Origin: Darksidea phi
Lineage: Eukaryota; Ascomycota; Dothideomycetes; Pleosporales; Lentitheciaceae
Assembly (NCBI GenBank): GCA_030770425.1
Contig: JASJFT010000107.1
Span: forward strand, 62,001 to 126,000
DNA: 64,000 bases
Reading direction: 5' to 3'
Position 1 is the stretch's first letter; each line of letters starts with the position of its first letter. Under the pieces are notes generated by a model. That model ran no database searches. It saw only the letters and a list, made by a program, of their open reading frames with translations, and was not told the origin of the DNA. The position numbers and the translations under genes were made by a program. This document shows positions 45,080 through 55,644 of this stretch, piece by piece.

Positions 45080-48000
45080 TTACTCTGCTTGCCAACTGCT
45101 TAGCGCATCACGCGACGACTGCGTATCGGGGTGGTGCTTGCCAAGAATCTGCTGGCGCGACTGGAAACATCTTTCCATCAGTTCAATAGCCTCCTCTTGA
45201 CGAGCTTGTAACTTTAGTGTATAAGCAAGATTGTTCATGCTGGTCAGCGTGTCTGGATGTTCGCCGCCAAGCACTCTCTTCCTCGTTTGCATCACTTTCA
45301 CTTCCAGCTTTGCGGCCTCACGCCATCGCCCTTGTTTGCTGTATGTCGCCGCTAGGTTGCCCATGCCGAGAAGCGTAAGTGGATGCTCATCGCCTAGAAT
45401 TTTTCTCTTTGTTTTTATTACTTCCATAGATAGTGCTTCTGCCTGCACCCACTGCCTTTGGTAGCAGTGCGTTGACGCCAGGTTGTCAATACTAGTTAGC
45501 GTGGAAGGATGTTCACAGCCAAGTACTCTCTTCCTTATCTGCATGACTTGTACTTGCAGCCCTTCCGCCTCGCGCCATCGCTTTTGATTGCTGTAAGTTG
45601 CCGCTAGGTTGCTCATGCTGATCAGCGTGTCAGGATGCTCGTCACCAAGTACTCTCTTCCTCGTCTGTATTACTTGTACATTGAGTTTTTCAGCCTCACG
45701 CGATCGCCCTTGGTGCCTGTATATTGATGCCAGGTTGTTCATACTGGTGAGTACGTGCGGATGCTCGTCGCCAAGTACCTTCTTCCTCGTTTGTATCACT
45801 TGCACTTCTAGCTCTGCGGCCTCGTGCCATAGCCCTTGGCGTATGTATGCCGACGCCAGGTTGCTCATGCTAACAAGCGTGTCAGGATGCTTGTTACCAA
45901 GTACCTTCTCCCTCGTCTGTATCACTTGTAAAAATAGTTGTTCAGCCTTGTCCCATTGCCCCTGTTGCGCATAGGTCGATGCTAAGTGGTCCATACTAAT
46001 CAGCGTGTGCGGATGCTTGCCGCCAAGTACTCGTTGCATTGTCTGCATCACTTGTACTTCTAACTCTTCGGCCTCGCGCCATCGCCCTTGGTGCGTATAC
46101 GTTGACGCCAAGTTGCCCATACTGGTCAGCGTGTCTGGATGCTCGCCACCAAGCACTCTCTTCCTTATTTGCATCACTTGTACTTCTAACTCTTCGGCCT
46201 CGCGCCATCGCCCTTGGTGCCTGTATGTCGATGCCAGGTTGCCTATACTAACGAGCACGTACGGATGCTCGTCGCCAAGTACCTTCTTCCTCGTTTGCAT
46301 TACTTGCACTTCCAGCTCTACAGCCTCGTGCCATCTCCCTTGATGCGCATACGTATACGCCAAGTTGCCTATACTGGCCAGCGTGTCCGGATGCTCGTCA
46401 CCAAGAACTCCCTTCGTTATCTGCACCACCTGCAAAAATAGCTCTTCAGCTTCCTTATACCGTCCATCACTATGTAGAGACATGGCACATTTTCGTGCAA
46501 GTTCTAATCTCTCTCCTCCATCACCATCACCGACCTGACTATGAGAAAGAACGTATTGTGCATGCGGTAGCAGTCGTCTCCACTTGCTTCTGTTACTGTG
46601 ATCGCCATCTGGAAATATCCGGTTTAGTTGTGTAATAGTTTGTCGAGTCCAATATTGGATCCTTCCTTGCGCCTTCAGCTGCTTTCGTAAGGCTTGGTGA
46701 ACTAGTTGATGGATATCGAGTGCAGACTCAGCAGGTCGCCTGGTGACGAGCGCATACTTGTCAAGTACTTTGACAGCTTTCTCTCGATCTTTTGATGAGA
46801 CTACCTCTAGAATATCCAGCAAAATGTCTCTTCGGTCCACGCATGCAGCAAGGGACAGATAGTCTGCTGCAGCCTGATTGATACGACAAATATGGGCTAT
46901 AGAAAGAAACAATGTAGCAGTTACAGGGCCTTCCGCATCGCAATTCTGCAGCTTGCCATTAGATGAGTCACTGCAGCACTCGAGGACCCCCTCTTTGTGT
47001 TTGTTTAGTTGTGCTTGATACTCCTGTACTGTCATGCTACTAGCATTCATGTGCGATGCTGCCTGCACAATTGCAAGAGGCAGATACGATAGCTCCATCA
47101 GCAAGTGCTCGGCTTCCTGCTGTTCAGTGTTCGCGACCGGCCTCGATAGGTAATTTCGCAGCATCCTCAACGCCGTGTCTGGCATCAGCTTATGTAGTGC
47201 TACGATGTTTTGTGGAGCAAATGCCTGAGCTATAGCGTTGTTTGTGGTCGTGAAGATGATAGAACATAGCTTAGACTGTGGTAGACAATCGGCTAAGCCT
47301 GCCACTTCTACTGTTGACCCGTTGGATCGTAGAGTGGCGTCCTCCACGTTGTCGAAGATTAGCAAACACTGCCGCGCGCTCAGCTCTGCTGCGCAATATT
47401 GTATGATCCGTTTCATGTCTGCCAGGTCGTCATCGCATCCGGGAATACGAAGTTTCTGTGCAATACGTGCATACGACTGGTAGAGACTGTCTCTGTCGCT
47501 CGCCTCGATCCAAAAGACCGAGCAGTTCTTGTTTTCAAATCTTGTTGTGTGGGCAACCTCAAGCGCGAGCTGCGACTTGCCTGTTCCGCCGGGTCCAACT
47601 ATTGCCAGTGTGGTAGTCGACTGTTCGTTGCTGAAGAGTTTTGCTTCTAGTTCGGCAAGCTCCATCTCTCGACCCACGAAGCGATCGTTCTGCGAGAACG
47701 GAATGATCGACAGAGCTCCTCTAACTTCTCCTACCTCGGCCTCCAGTCTTCTCTGTGCACTAATTATCCCTTCGCCATACATGGCACGCATAGAGACGCC
47801 AAGAATTCCAAGCAGACAGTACACAATATCTTCTTCTTCGGTCGTTACACGATTTTCGGCCCACCTCTTTCGCTCAAACGTAGTAAATTGATCCAAAGGG
47901 CAGTTTTGCAGTGCTGCGAGCGGGATGCTGGTGATCTCATGTATAAGCCTCTCGAGTGACGCTTTGTCGCCTATGCGCCGTCCTTCGTGCGAAAAGAACT

Positions 48001-48451
48001 CTACAGAGACTGGCGCAATCAGCTCTTGTAGCGTCCATCCTCGAGTGAACCACGCGCTTGCACGAAATAACGCTTCCCAGTCGCTGCGTTGAACGGGGTC
48101 TGTCGAGGTTGACGCTGATACGTCTGACAAGAAGACGTAACATCGTGACGCGCTCTTGTACCACTGGAACATCGAGTTGATCGCCCTAGAGCGCTCGATC
48201 TTGTCCCACCTGTCGATGCAGCATGTATCGATCCAGAAGTACTGCAGCTCATCCCGAGCCGCTTGCTCGGCGCAGAACTTGAGCTTTTTGTAGCCTTCTT
48301 CTTTTCCCTTGTACGCTTCGCTCGATAGGTCTTCGATGAGGACTTCGGAGGCGCCCCATCTGTGCGATAGGATAGCGTAGGGCGGAATCAATTTGCCGCG
48401 GAAATCCGTCAAGGCGAGTCTGCCTAGCGCGTCAAAATGCAGAAGTTGCAT
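45080..48451 (-). CDS. HET-NB-ARC-TPR receptor (fungal NLR)
   Basis: This is an intact single-exon frame of 1,123 residues. Residues 24-230 are a HET-type domain: PPYAILSHRWG, WIDTCCIDRWDKIERSRAIN, GWTLQELIAP, then EEEDIVYCLLGILGV and MRAMYGEG. A nucleotide-binding NB-ARC part follows with P-loop GPGGTGKS (286-293), Walker B-like LLIFDNVED and LSYLPLAIVQAAS. From about residue 665 there are eleven 42-residue TPR units of kinesin-light-chain type, each with a VLGxEHPDT-like corner and NLAxTYxxQGRW. Such proteins are fungal NOD-like receptors: TPRs sense, NB-ARC switches with nucleotide, and HET executes incompatibility-type cell death. No frameshift or stop is seen, so it may be functional. 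Repeat units are very alike, as expected for fast unit exchange. A MITE sits just upstream. Confidence 0.95.
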   Translation of the reverse strand: MQLLHFDALGRLALTDFRGKLIPPYAILSHRWGASEVLIEDLSSEAYKGKEEGYKKLKFCAEQAARDELQYFWIDTCCIDRWDKIERSRAINSMFQWYKSASRCYVFLSDVSASTSTDPVQRSDWEALFRASAWFTRGWTLQELIAPVSVEFFSHEGRRIGDKASLERLIHEITSIPLAALQNCPLDQFTTFERKRWAENRVTTEEEDIVYCLLGILGVSMRAMYGEGIISAQRRLEAEVGEVRGALSIIPFSQNDRFVGREMELAELEAKLFSNEQSTTTLAIVGPGGTGKSQLALEVAHTTRFENKNCSVFWIEASDRDSLYQSYARIAQKLRIPGCDDDLADMKRIIQYCAAELSARQCLLIFDNVEDATLRSNGSTVEVAGLADCLPQSKLCSIIFTTTNNAIAQAFAPQNIVALHKLMPDTALRMLRNYLSRPVANTEQQEAEHLLMELSYLPLAIVQAASHMNASSMTVQEYQAQLNKHKEGVLECCSDSSNGKLQNCDAEGPVTATLFLSIAHICRINQAAADYLSLAACVDRRDILLDILEVVSSKDREKAVKVLDKYALVTRRPAESALDIHQLVHQALRKQLKAQGRIQYWTRQTITQLNRIFPDGDHSNRSKWRRLLPHAQYVLSHSQVGDGDGGERLELARKCAMSLHSDGRYKEAEELFLQVVQITKGVLGDEHPDTLASIGNLAYTYAHQGRWHEAVELEVQVMQTRKKVLGDEHPYVLVSIGNLASTYRHQGRWREAEELEVQVMQIRKRVLGGEHPDTLTSMGNLASTYTHQGRWREAEELEVQVMQTMQRVLGGKHPHTLISMDHLASTYAQQGQWDKAEQLFLQVIQTREKVLGNKHPDTLVSMSNLASAYIRQGLWHEAAELEVQVIQTRKKVLGDEHPHVLTSMNNLASIYRHQGRSREAEKLNVQVIQTRKRVLGDEHPDTLISMSNLAATYSNQKRWREAEGLQVQVMQIRKRVLGCEHPSTLTSIDNLASTHCYQRQWVQAEALSMEVIKTKRKILGDEHPLTLLGMGNLAATYSKQGRWREAAKLEVKVMQTRKRVLGGEHPDTLTSMNNLAYTLKLQARQEEAIELMERCFQSRQQILGKHHPDTQSSRDALSSWQAE

Positions 48452-48555
48452 GGCGCTTACAGTTTAGATTTGGTCGAAGGAGAGGGAAGGGCGAACGACT
48501 CACATGGTGTTGAGGGTAGAACTACATAGCGACAAGGCAGAGGGAGCTTATGCTA

Positions 48556-48791
48556 CGAGGGCGTCGTATTTAGTGAGTCATAACCGAAATCCTTGGCATA
48601 CCATCACAAAACCTTCCCCCCATATAAAGTACCACCAAAATAGGGTTTTCTCGCGGTTTTTAGGTTAGAATAATAGAATTAAGGCTATAAATTATAAGCG
48701 AAAGCCTATAAAGAGCTATTTTTTAGTATTAAGATTCGGTGTTTTGAAAATGCCGAGCTTCGGTTATGACACACTAAATACGACGCCCTCG
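48556..48791. mobile_element. Tc1/mariner-type MITE with 33-bp terminal inverted repeats
   Basis: The ends read CGAGGGCGTCGTATTTAGTG inward and match each other over 33 bp with a single mismatch. Less exact pairing continues to about 44 bp. TA dinucleotides flank both sides (48554-48555 and 48792-48793), the expected target duplication of Tc1/mariner elements. The 236-bp interior is A/T-rich and encodes nothing, so this is a non-autonomous element. It lies 105 bp upstream of the NLR start codon. Confidence 0.93.
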
Positions 48792-48793
48792 TA

Positions 48794-50596
48794 GGCTGCG
48801 GTGAAGGCAAACAGCTGTCAATGTGATCGGGAATAAGAGCTGTGTGGCTAAGCCCCAGTTCTCAGCCACAGTGCACCGAGCGGCCATAGATATCTCAGCA
48901 CGCTGCACGGCCGATCAGATGAGTTTCGACGATGTTGTTGATTACACGGAGAAACTACCGGAATGCATACTCTACATCTAAAATTAATCTTTCAAGGCTA
49001 TATTTCTACTCTTTGCTATCCGAAGTTGCTCCTAAGTCTACAGGATTGTTTGCAAATCAATACTGTCGAGAATAAACAGGGGGTTGTTGGAAGAGAGTGC
49101 ATCGACAACATTGACAGAAAAGGCGACAGCAAGGTCAAAAACGCATTTTTCGATGTCGGAGCTTGATTTGACTAGAGTGCGAGAGGTCTAGAAGAGATTC
49201 ACGCTGGATCTGTCGATCTACAAGTGTGGTGGGAGCATTCCGAGCGCCCGAAAGAAAAAGTGTCCCGTTACACCGTGCGTCCCGGCATACAGGGACTGAC
49301 CTTAGACCCCTCGATTTGTTGGGGGTTGGAGATCCATTCCGTGTGGGAAGAGTTGGCATAGTCGCGTCATCCTTCCGAGTTATACCCTTCCGTCTGCTAT
49401 GAAAGCAGAGCTTCTGGTGCAAACATCGCTTTAAGCGACATGGGTTCTTTGAGAAATCTGGTACTTCTACGAGAATGTACTCATCCGTCGTTTCGTGCGG
49501 ATTTTGTATGACAAAGGGTAATGTCTGGGGTTTCAGCATGGCGATCATGAGTGTACGTAAGGTAAACCGTCGGCAAAAGAACACAGGGCTGAAGAGATTA
49601 TGATAGAATTTCACAAAAAAGGATTCTAGGAAGTATCCAACGTTCTGCACGACGAAAGTTGAAGAAGTCATGAATTACGTTTTTGAATGGTACTGATTCA
49701 TTGTGCAGACACGGATCGGGCACACGAACTCGGGATTAGTTGATCATACGTCCTGCGCATCGGCTTTATACACTTGTACGCTTTTGCGTCCCTGTATTCT
49801 CTGTAGCACTCGTCCTTCCATTCTGGATATAGAAAGAGTTAGCTGGCGAGCAACGGCAAGATAAACAACCAGTGGGCTAGTGAACTCGATATCTTTTCTG
49901 TGATCTGTACTAGGGGTAAAAAGGCTGCTATGGTAACTAAGTTCCCCAGTTGAAGTATTTCCACGAGGCCAAGAGCGGGCGAGCGGGACGGACACGTCCG
50001 TTGCATATTAGCAACACTCAATTCTCAAACACCATAAACGACGCCTAGAAGTACCATAAACCTTCCAGTTGTTTTGGCTCTTGCGTTCGACATATCGTCT
50101 AAGATCTCCTTCAACATCGCCTCCTAAGCGATCCGCCGTCACAGCAAAATTACAACATTGGTACAACATCCACACTCACGAACAGCCAACCAACCATTCC
50201 ACAAATAACGCCGCCACTCAGCCCCATCACGACTTATAACGCGCCAACACGCGGCTAGACACGTGTCCGCCAACACGCACCCACGTGACAAGGCTAATCC
50301 CTGCGCAAATTCTTTCACCGCTTATTGCACAAAATAAACAAGCTAGACATGCGGCGTGAACGCAAAACGTCATTTCACATACGCCGATCATCCCTCTCTT
50401 TCTCGCATATTGAAACATTTTTGGTATTGTGTAACTCTGTTCAATTTTCGTAACGAATTTTGCTTTCAAAATCAAGGGTCCAAAGGCCTGTCATCCTGCA
50501 TATCAGGTTACACATCGGCTACCCAGCCAAAGTACAACCATAGAATCGGCCAGCAACGCACTTCAGTAAGCCACAGTCCAAAGGGGAAAAAAGAAG
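48794..50596. other. Intergenic region with repeat copy B
   Basis: No recognised gene. The minus-strand frame 49135..49671 overlaps repeat copy B and shows no domain. Around 50240-50290 the sequence GCCAACACGC occurs twice beside two CACGTG cores, possible regulatory sites for the small gene at 50597. Confidence 0.4.
49248..49300 (-). repeat. Dispersed 53-bp repeat, copy B
   Basis: This is the inverted partner of 44359..44411; the two copies flank the NLR gene and its MITE. Differences are almost all transitions, as in RIP-aged repeats. Confidence 0.8.
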
Positions 50597-51268
50597 ATGT
50601 GCCACCACAACTACACCCAACACTCGGGCTGCGGCCACTACGGTCCCGTCTACACCAACCTGTACACACCTTGCGAAAGCGCCTTCCAACAACTGCTCTC
50701 CACCCGAGGTCCTAGCTCACCAGCACTCTCCCCACCACCAGAGTTCTTTCCGCCCTCGCGCTCAAACACAACGACTTCGAAACGCAGCTCAAAGCGGTTC
50801 TTTAGCATAGGCGGCGTACTGCAGCGGTCTTCATCTGCAGCCAGTAACTCTACCAGACGCGTAGTATCCGGCCCAGAAGCCAGAAGTGGAACGTCTACAA
50901 CCGGCATTGGCAACAACCTAGGCGTCGCCGACCACGAACTAGCCCACGCAGCGACCAAGTGCCCGAATCTCAAACCGCGGACCATCGTGTCGAGTAACGC
51001 GGGCCAAGTGTGTAAAGAGTGTTCTAGGTGGATCGAAGCGATGCGGAATATGGTCGCCGGGTACGATAAAGGGCGGGGTATCAAGGGTACGCCGGCTTTT
51101 AAAGAGTTTCTGGAAGGGAGAGAGGAGTGCGTTAATATAGCGGTGGAGTTGGGGTTTGCGGTGCCGACGAGAGGGCCGCCAAGGGGCATTATGGGGGTGT
51201 TTGGGGGTGGAACGAGGACGCCGCCTGATGGGTGGACGGTAAGTGAGAGTGATAGTTTGTATGATTGA
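50597..51268 (+). CDS. Cys/His-rich hypothetical protein (MC...CGH type)
   Basis: This is a 223-residue single-exon frame. It opens MCHHNYTQHSGCGHYGP, the same Met-Cys plus Cys-Gly-His opening seen at 2096 and 51678. A Ser/Thr/Pro-rich middle follows, then a C-terminal block with CPNLKP and VCKECSRWIEAMRNMVAGYD. The two Cys/His clusters could bind zinc. There is no signal peptide or membrane segment. I know this type only as hypothetical dothideomycete proteins. The ATG used is the first in the frame and is preceded by AAGAAG, an acceptable context. Confidence 0.65.
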   Translation: MCHHNYTQHSGCGHYGPVYTNLYTPCESAFQQLLSTRGPSSPALSPPPEFFPPSRSNTTTSKRSSKRFFSIGGVLQRSSSAASNSTRRVVSGPEARSGTSTTGIGNNLGVADHELAHAATKCPNLKPRTIVSSNAGQVCKECSRWIEAMRNMVAGYDKGRGIKGTPAFKEFLEGREECVNIAVELGFAVPTRGPPRGIMGVFGGGTRTPPDGWTVSESDSLYD

Positions 51269-51677
51269 TATGAGATAATTAGGATAGGAGGGCAGTACAA
51301 GGAACTAGAAGAAGTGGTTGTACGATAAGCAAATGATTTATGAGTGTTAGTTCAATAATAAGGTTTAAAACAACCTTATTACAGCCATGGAAAGAGCTCG
51401 CCCTTGGGCGCAATTTCCTCAACTACTCTAGCGTAATGTCTAACATACGCTTTAATTTAAAAGCCTTCACTATCCATCACGTACCGAAGCTTTCGAGATT
51501 CACACGCACCACGACGCAAAGCACAACCACCACGTTATCTACAGGCGCCGCCCCTTATTCTCGCTGTACACTGTATAACACATCGCCCACGCACAACAAC
51601 TCGACCAGAGCGTCGCAACCCACATCAACCTACAGAGACCACTCGCCTCAGAGCTCACAGATAGGGTCTCCACCACC

Positions 51678-51965
51678 ATGTGCACCGAATGGCAAATTCG
51701 ATTCCGCCGGTGCGGCCACACAAGGTTTCTGAGATACGACTACTGCTCTGTGCTCCTCCAGCGCGAGCGAACACCAGAGACAGGTCGTGCTTGTCGGAAG
51801 TATCGATTACGCCATAGGGATAACCAGGAAGGCTGGAATTGCTACCAGTGTATTCACGACCGCGGTTCCACGAACGGAGGGTCTGCCAACTCGGAGCGCG
51901 ATGTCTGGCGTTGGTTTCGACGACTTTTTGCAGTGGGTAGCTCATCCCGACCACAGTCACCATAG
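51678..51965 (+). CDS. Small Cys/Arg-rich protein (MC...CGH type)
   Basis: This is a 95-residue frame opening MCTEWQIRFRRCGHTRFLRY, followed by DYCSVLL, then CRKYRLRHRD and WNCYQC. The regular Cys-His and Cys-x2-Cys spacing suggests a small metal-binding domain. The last nine bases overlap the 3' end of the opposite-strand Rix7 gene. It belongs to the same loose group as the genes at 2096 and 50597. Function unknown. Confidence 0.55.
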   Translation: MCTEWQIRFRRCGHTRFLRYDYCSVLLQRERTPETGRACRKYRLRHRDNQEGWNCYQCIHDRGSTNGGSANSERDVWRWFRRLFAVGSSSRPQSP

Positions 51966-54268
51966 CTTCGTCTCGAAGCGGCGCCGCAGTTCTTGGTAAC
52001 GCTCGAGATTGCCCACACTGGGTATGAGGCATTTAGCAGCTGTAACGACATCCACCTCCTCCACCGTGTTCGCACCCCGTCTGAGCGCATTTTGTCCAGC
52101 TTTCCGTAATAGGCTTTCCAGATCGGCACCACTGAAGTCCTTGCATTCGTCTCTACTGGCGATTTCAGCCAAGCTAGCATTTATAACGCCTCCGCGCTGG
52201 CCAATCAGAGCTTTCAGAATATCGACACGTTCTTCTGGCTTGGGGAGTTCGACGTAAAGTAGGGTCTCTAGGCGTCCGGGGCGTAGCATTGCTTCGTCAA
52301 TCATCTCGGGACGGTTGGTTGCGGCGATTAGGTAAATGCCCTCGCGGGTGCTCAGACCATCCAGCTCTGTTAAGAGTGTATTTACAACACGGGCGGAAGC
52401 CTCGTGTAGCTCGGACGAGCGTTTTGGGACCAGGGCGTCGAGTTCGTCAAAGAATATTACACAAGGCACAGAGGAGCGGGCGCGCATGAACACTTGGCGA
52501 AGGGCGCGCTCGGATTCGCCGACGTACTATACAGGCTGTCAGTATATAATGTAATGCTCTCAACACTCCTATGGAATAGTATCGTAATCGTGACGTGACA
52601 TACCTTGTTCAGCAATTCTGGCCCCTTGACGCTGATGAAATTTGCCTTTGATTCGGCTGCCACGGCCTTTGCGAGTAATGTTTTACCGCATCCAGGTGGA
52701 CCCCAGAGCAAAACACCTGTTGGTGCAGATATACCGACTGCTTTGTAGCGCTGAGGGTTCTTGATCGGCTCGACGATCGCCATCTGAAGCTCATCTCGCA
52801 CGCTAGCTAGCGCACCGACGTCCCGCCATGTTGTATCCGGGACGGTTGCGAACCCTTCTCGCTTCGACGATGGTACTATGGAAGGTAGTACGGCTTCGAA
52901 TGCTTGCATAGTGATGGCGGTATCTTCGAAGCCTTCAGGCTCGGCCATAGCTTCGTCTCGCATGCGGGTAATTAGACGCCGCGTGGATTGAACCGTACTA
53001 GATGATTTTTTGGTAGTGCGTGGCGAATCGTCAATGTCCATCTCAGTTTCCGTTTCCGCAGCCTGCTTCTCTAGGGCCTCCCTATATCGGTCCATCGACC
53101 AAGTGCCGGCTTTGCTGACCAGATCCTTGAGATCAGCACCGACGAATCCAGCTGTCTTTTTCGCGAGCAACGGGAAGTTAACATCAGGTGCCAGTGCCGG
53201 CTGTCGTGTCAAGGCCTTGAGAATGAGTTCTCTCATAGTTTCGTTTGGAACGCCCATATTGATCTCGGTGTCAAAACGTCCGCCTCGACGTAGTGCGGGG
53301 TCTAGGCTGTCGGGGCGATTGGTAGCAGCGAGGACGATGACTGGTTTGCCATCATTCCCCTCCATAGCCAGGCTGTCCATGGATATGAGGAGCTGGGCAA
53401 CAATGCGCTTCTCCATTTGACTCTGTGCGCTGTCCCGCTTCGGTGCAATGACATCGATCTCGTCGATGAAGATTAAGCAGGGAGCCACCTCTTTCGCTTT
53501 TTCGAAATGCTCCCGTACTTGCTTCTCTGACTCTCCAGACATGCCCGAGACCACCGAAGGACCCAGAATCTCGATAAACGGCACTCCTAGTTCCGCAGCA
53601 AAAGCTCGACAGATGACCGTCTTGCCACATCCTGGTGGTCCGTGGAGGAGAATTCCGCGTGGGATGGGAATCTTGCGATCAACGTAGGCCTTAGGTCGTA
53701 GGAGCGGCATGACGAGGTGGTCTTTAAGCTGGCCTATAACATTGTCGACGCCTCCGATATCGTCCAAGCTCACATGGCTGGGTGGATTAGTGTCGATCTT
53801 CTGCTCTGCAGTCCCTGACCTCTTCTGCCTCTTACTCTCCCTATCAGCCCCCCTGACACCCTCTCTCTTCTTACTCTTCTCCCCATTCGCAACCGGCGTA
53901 GCAGCCCCCGAGTTCCCCCACCCACTAACGATCTGCCTATTCATGAAGTCTATACTCCTCTCCTCTTTCCTTCCGCCATCCTCTCCATTTTCAAAATTCC
54001 CTTCAAGCTCGGCCATTTCGTCTTCGCCACTCTCATCTTCTTGAATAACCAAGAGAACTCTTTCGATTGAGTCTTCCAATTGCTTCTTGGGTCGTCTCTT
54101 CAAGGAGGAATTGGAGTTTTTGATGAAGTCGTAGATTTGGTGAGGTTTGAGCTTGAGCGGCGATTCATCGGAGGTATCCACATATTTGCAGACGATTTGG
54201 TAGACGTCCTTATCCAAACCCTGCTGGAGGGATGGCCGTCCACGGGAGGTACTTGTGGGGCCGGGCAT
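51957..54268 (-). CDS. RIX7: Rix7/NVL-type double AAA ATPase of 60S ribosome biogenesis
   Basis: Two exons (52604..54268 and 51957..52526) flank a 77-nt intron and encode 744 residues, within the family range. An N-terminal helical domain ([14 protein letters not shown]) and a basic nuclear-signal-like stretch ([20 protein letters not shown]) precede two AAA modules. The first P-loop GPPGCGKT lies at 210-217 with Walker B LIFIDEID. The second lies at 523-530, with [16 protein letters not shown] and [10 protein letters not shown] after the intron. Arginine-finger regions (RRGGRFD, RPGRLE) are present in both. In yeast, Rix7 strips Nsa1 from pre-60S particles in the nucleolus. The family also resembles Cdc48, but the Rix7-type N-terminus and linker favour Rix7. 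Confidence 0.95.
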
Positions 54269-54517
54269 TGGGCGGCCGGCGGGAGAGGTTGGTACTGAAT
54301 TTGTGAGGCCTGGAATACCCTCCAGGCCTATTCGTGCGTAGTGGTCTCGGAGAAAGGGTCAAGTTACAACGACTTCTCCATATCGCTGCAAAAGTCTGGA
54401 AAATTCACGCCAAGGTCTTATCGATAGCACGGGCCATCTACGTCGGTTCATGCGATCACTATCAAGGCACAGCTTCTCTAGCACTCCGGCGTTCCTCATG
54501 GCGACGCTGGCGACAAT

Positions 54518-55260
54518 ATGGGCAATTCAAATAGCACACACAAGATCTCCGCCCAGGATAAGTACGCAAGTCATTATGGGCTGCATATACACACTAACAC
54601 TATATAGAGCTATCCTGGACATGAAGAACCAGCGCGATAAGCTGCACCAGTATCAGAAGCGCATAACCGTCCTCACCGATCGCGAGAAGGAGATTGCGAA
54701 AGAATGCTTAGCGAAAGGAGATACCAAGAAGGCGAAGCTCGCATTACGGCGTAGGAAGTATCAGGAGTCATTGCTGGCCAAGACGGATGCGCAACTGCAT
54801 CAACTAGAGCAGTTGACGAGCGATGTCGAGTTCGCACTTGTTCAAAAGGATGTGCTATACGGCCTGCAGCAAGGAACGGCGGTGCTGAAGGAGATTCACA
54901 AGGAGATGGGTGGCATTGATCAGGTCGAGAAGCTGCTGGGCGAGAACGAGGAGGCGCGGGCTTATCAGGAGGTGCGCATATCCATAATCGCCATTCGCAC
55001 TTGGACTGCATACTAACGATCGTGCGCAATAGGAAATCAGCGAACTCCTTGCAAACAAGATGTCCAACCAGGACGAAGACGAAGTGGAAGACGAGCTCGA
55101 GGCGCTGGAAGCCGAGGTCAACGGCGTTTCCCTGCCCACGGTCCCCGAACAACAGCCTGAATTCACACCAGAACAAAAGGCGCTTATAGCAAAGGAAAGG
55201 GCGAAGAGAAGGGCAGAGGAGCGCGCTGCACAGCAAGCGTCGGAGCCTATGTTGGCATAG
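54518..55260 (+). CDS. VPS20: Vps20/CHMP6, ESCRT-III subunit
   Basis: Three exons (54518..54561, 54608..54971, 55033..55260) join to 211 residues. It begins MGNSNSTHKISAQDKAIL with Gly2 fit for N-myristoylation, a hallmark of Vps20. The basic first helices (ILDMKNQRDKLHQYQKR, then AKLALRRRKYQESLL) are the Snf7-core membrane-binding surface. The C-terminal half is acidic (DEDEVEDELEALEAEV) and ends in a MIM-like helix (KERAKRRAEERA). On endosomes, Vps20 links ESCRT-II to Snf7 polymer growth during multivesicular-body sorting. The first exon was placed from the myristoylation signal and a 46-nt intron that restores the frame. It is divergent from the Rix7 gene. Confidence 0.93.
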
Positions 55261-55644
55261 CATATCTTGGTTGTGGTCATTAGAAGCATCAGAACGCGGC
55301 GTTTGGTGTTGGTATAGAACATGTACTGCGCGATGGTATAATCTTATTTATATTTACTTGGCTAGCATATAGACGATGAAATGTGTACCTGCATAGCCTC
55401 CTCTGTCCACGTGCTCACGATGCAGGCGATGATGTGCACTCGCTCTAATAGGCAACGTTTGTCTCTCATACGCATCACAGCGACTCACGTTCCTTTCACC
55501 CAACGGCCGCCGCCCCATTAAAGCTTACTCAAGCTGCCCAACCACCTCTTCTACACGAAAACCCCGCAAATAGCGCTCGTTAACCCGCCGCAACCTCTCC
55601 GTCATCACGCAAGTTCCAAAAGCTACCCCGCTACCCCGCCAAAA

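Noticed and set aside
45231..46343. Several plus-strand Cys/Ser-rich frames
   Set aside because: They are antisense shadows of the TPR repeats of the NLR gene; their repetitive look comes from the TPR DNA.
53010..53420. 136-codon plus-strand frame
   Set aside because: Antisense shadow of the Rix7 AAA module.
54673..55322. Two long minus-strand frames, Cys/Leu/Ser-rich
   Set aside because: Antisense shadows of the Vps20 exons, which are strongly supported.
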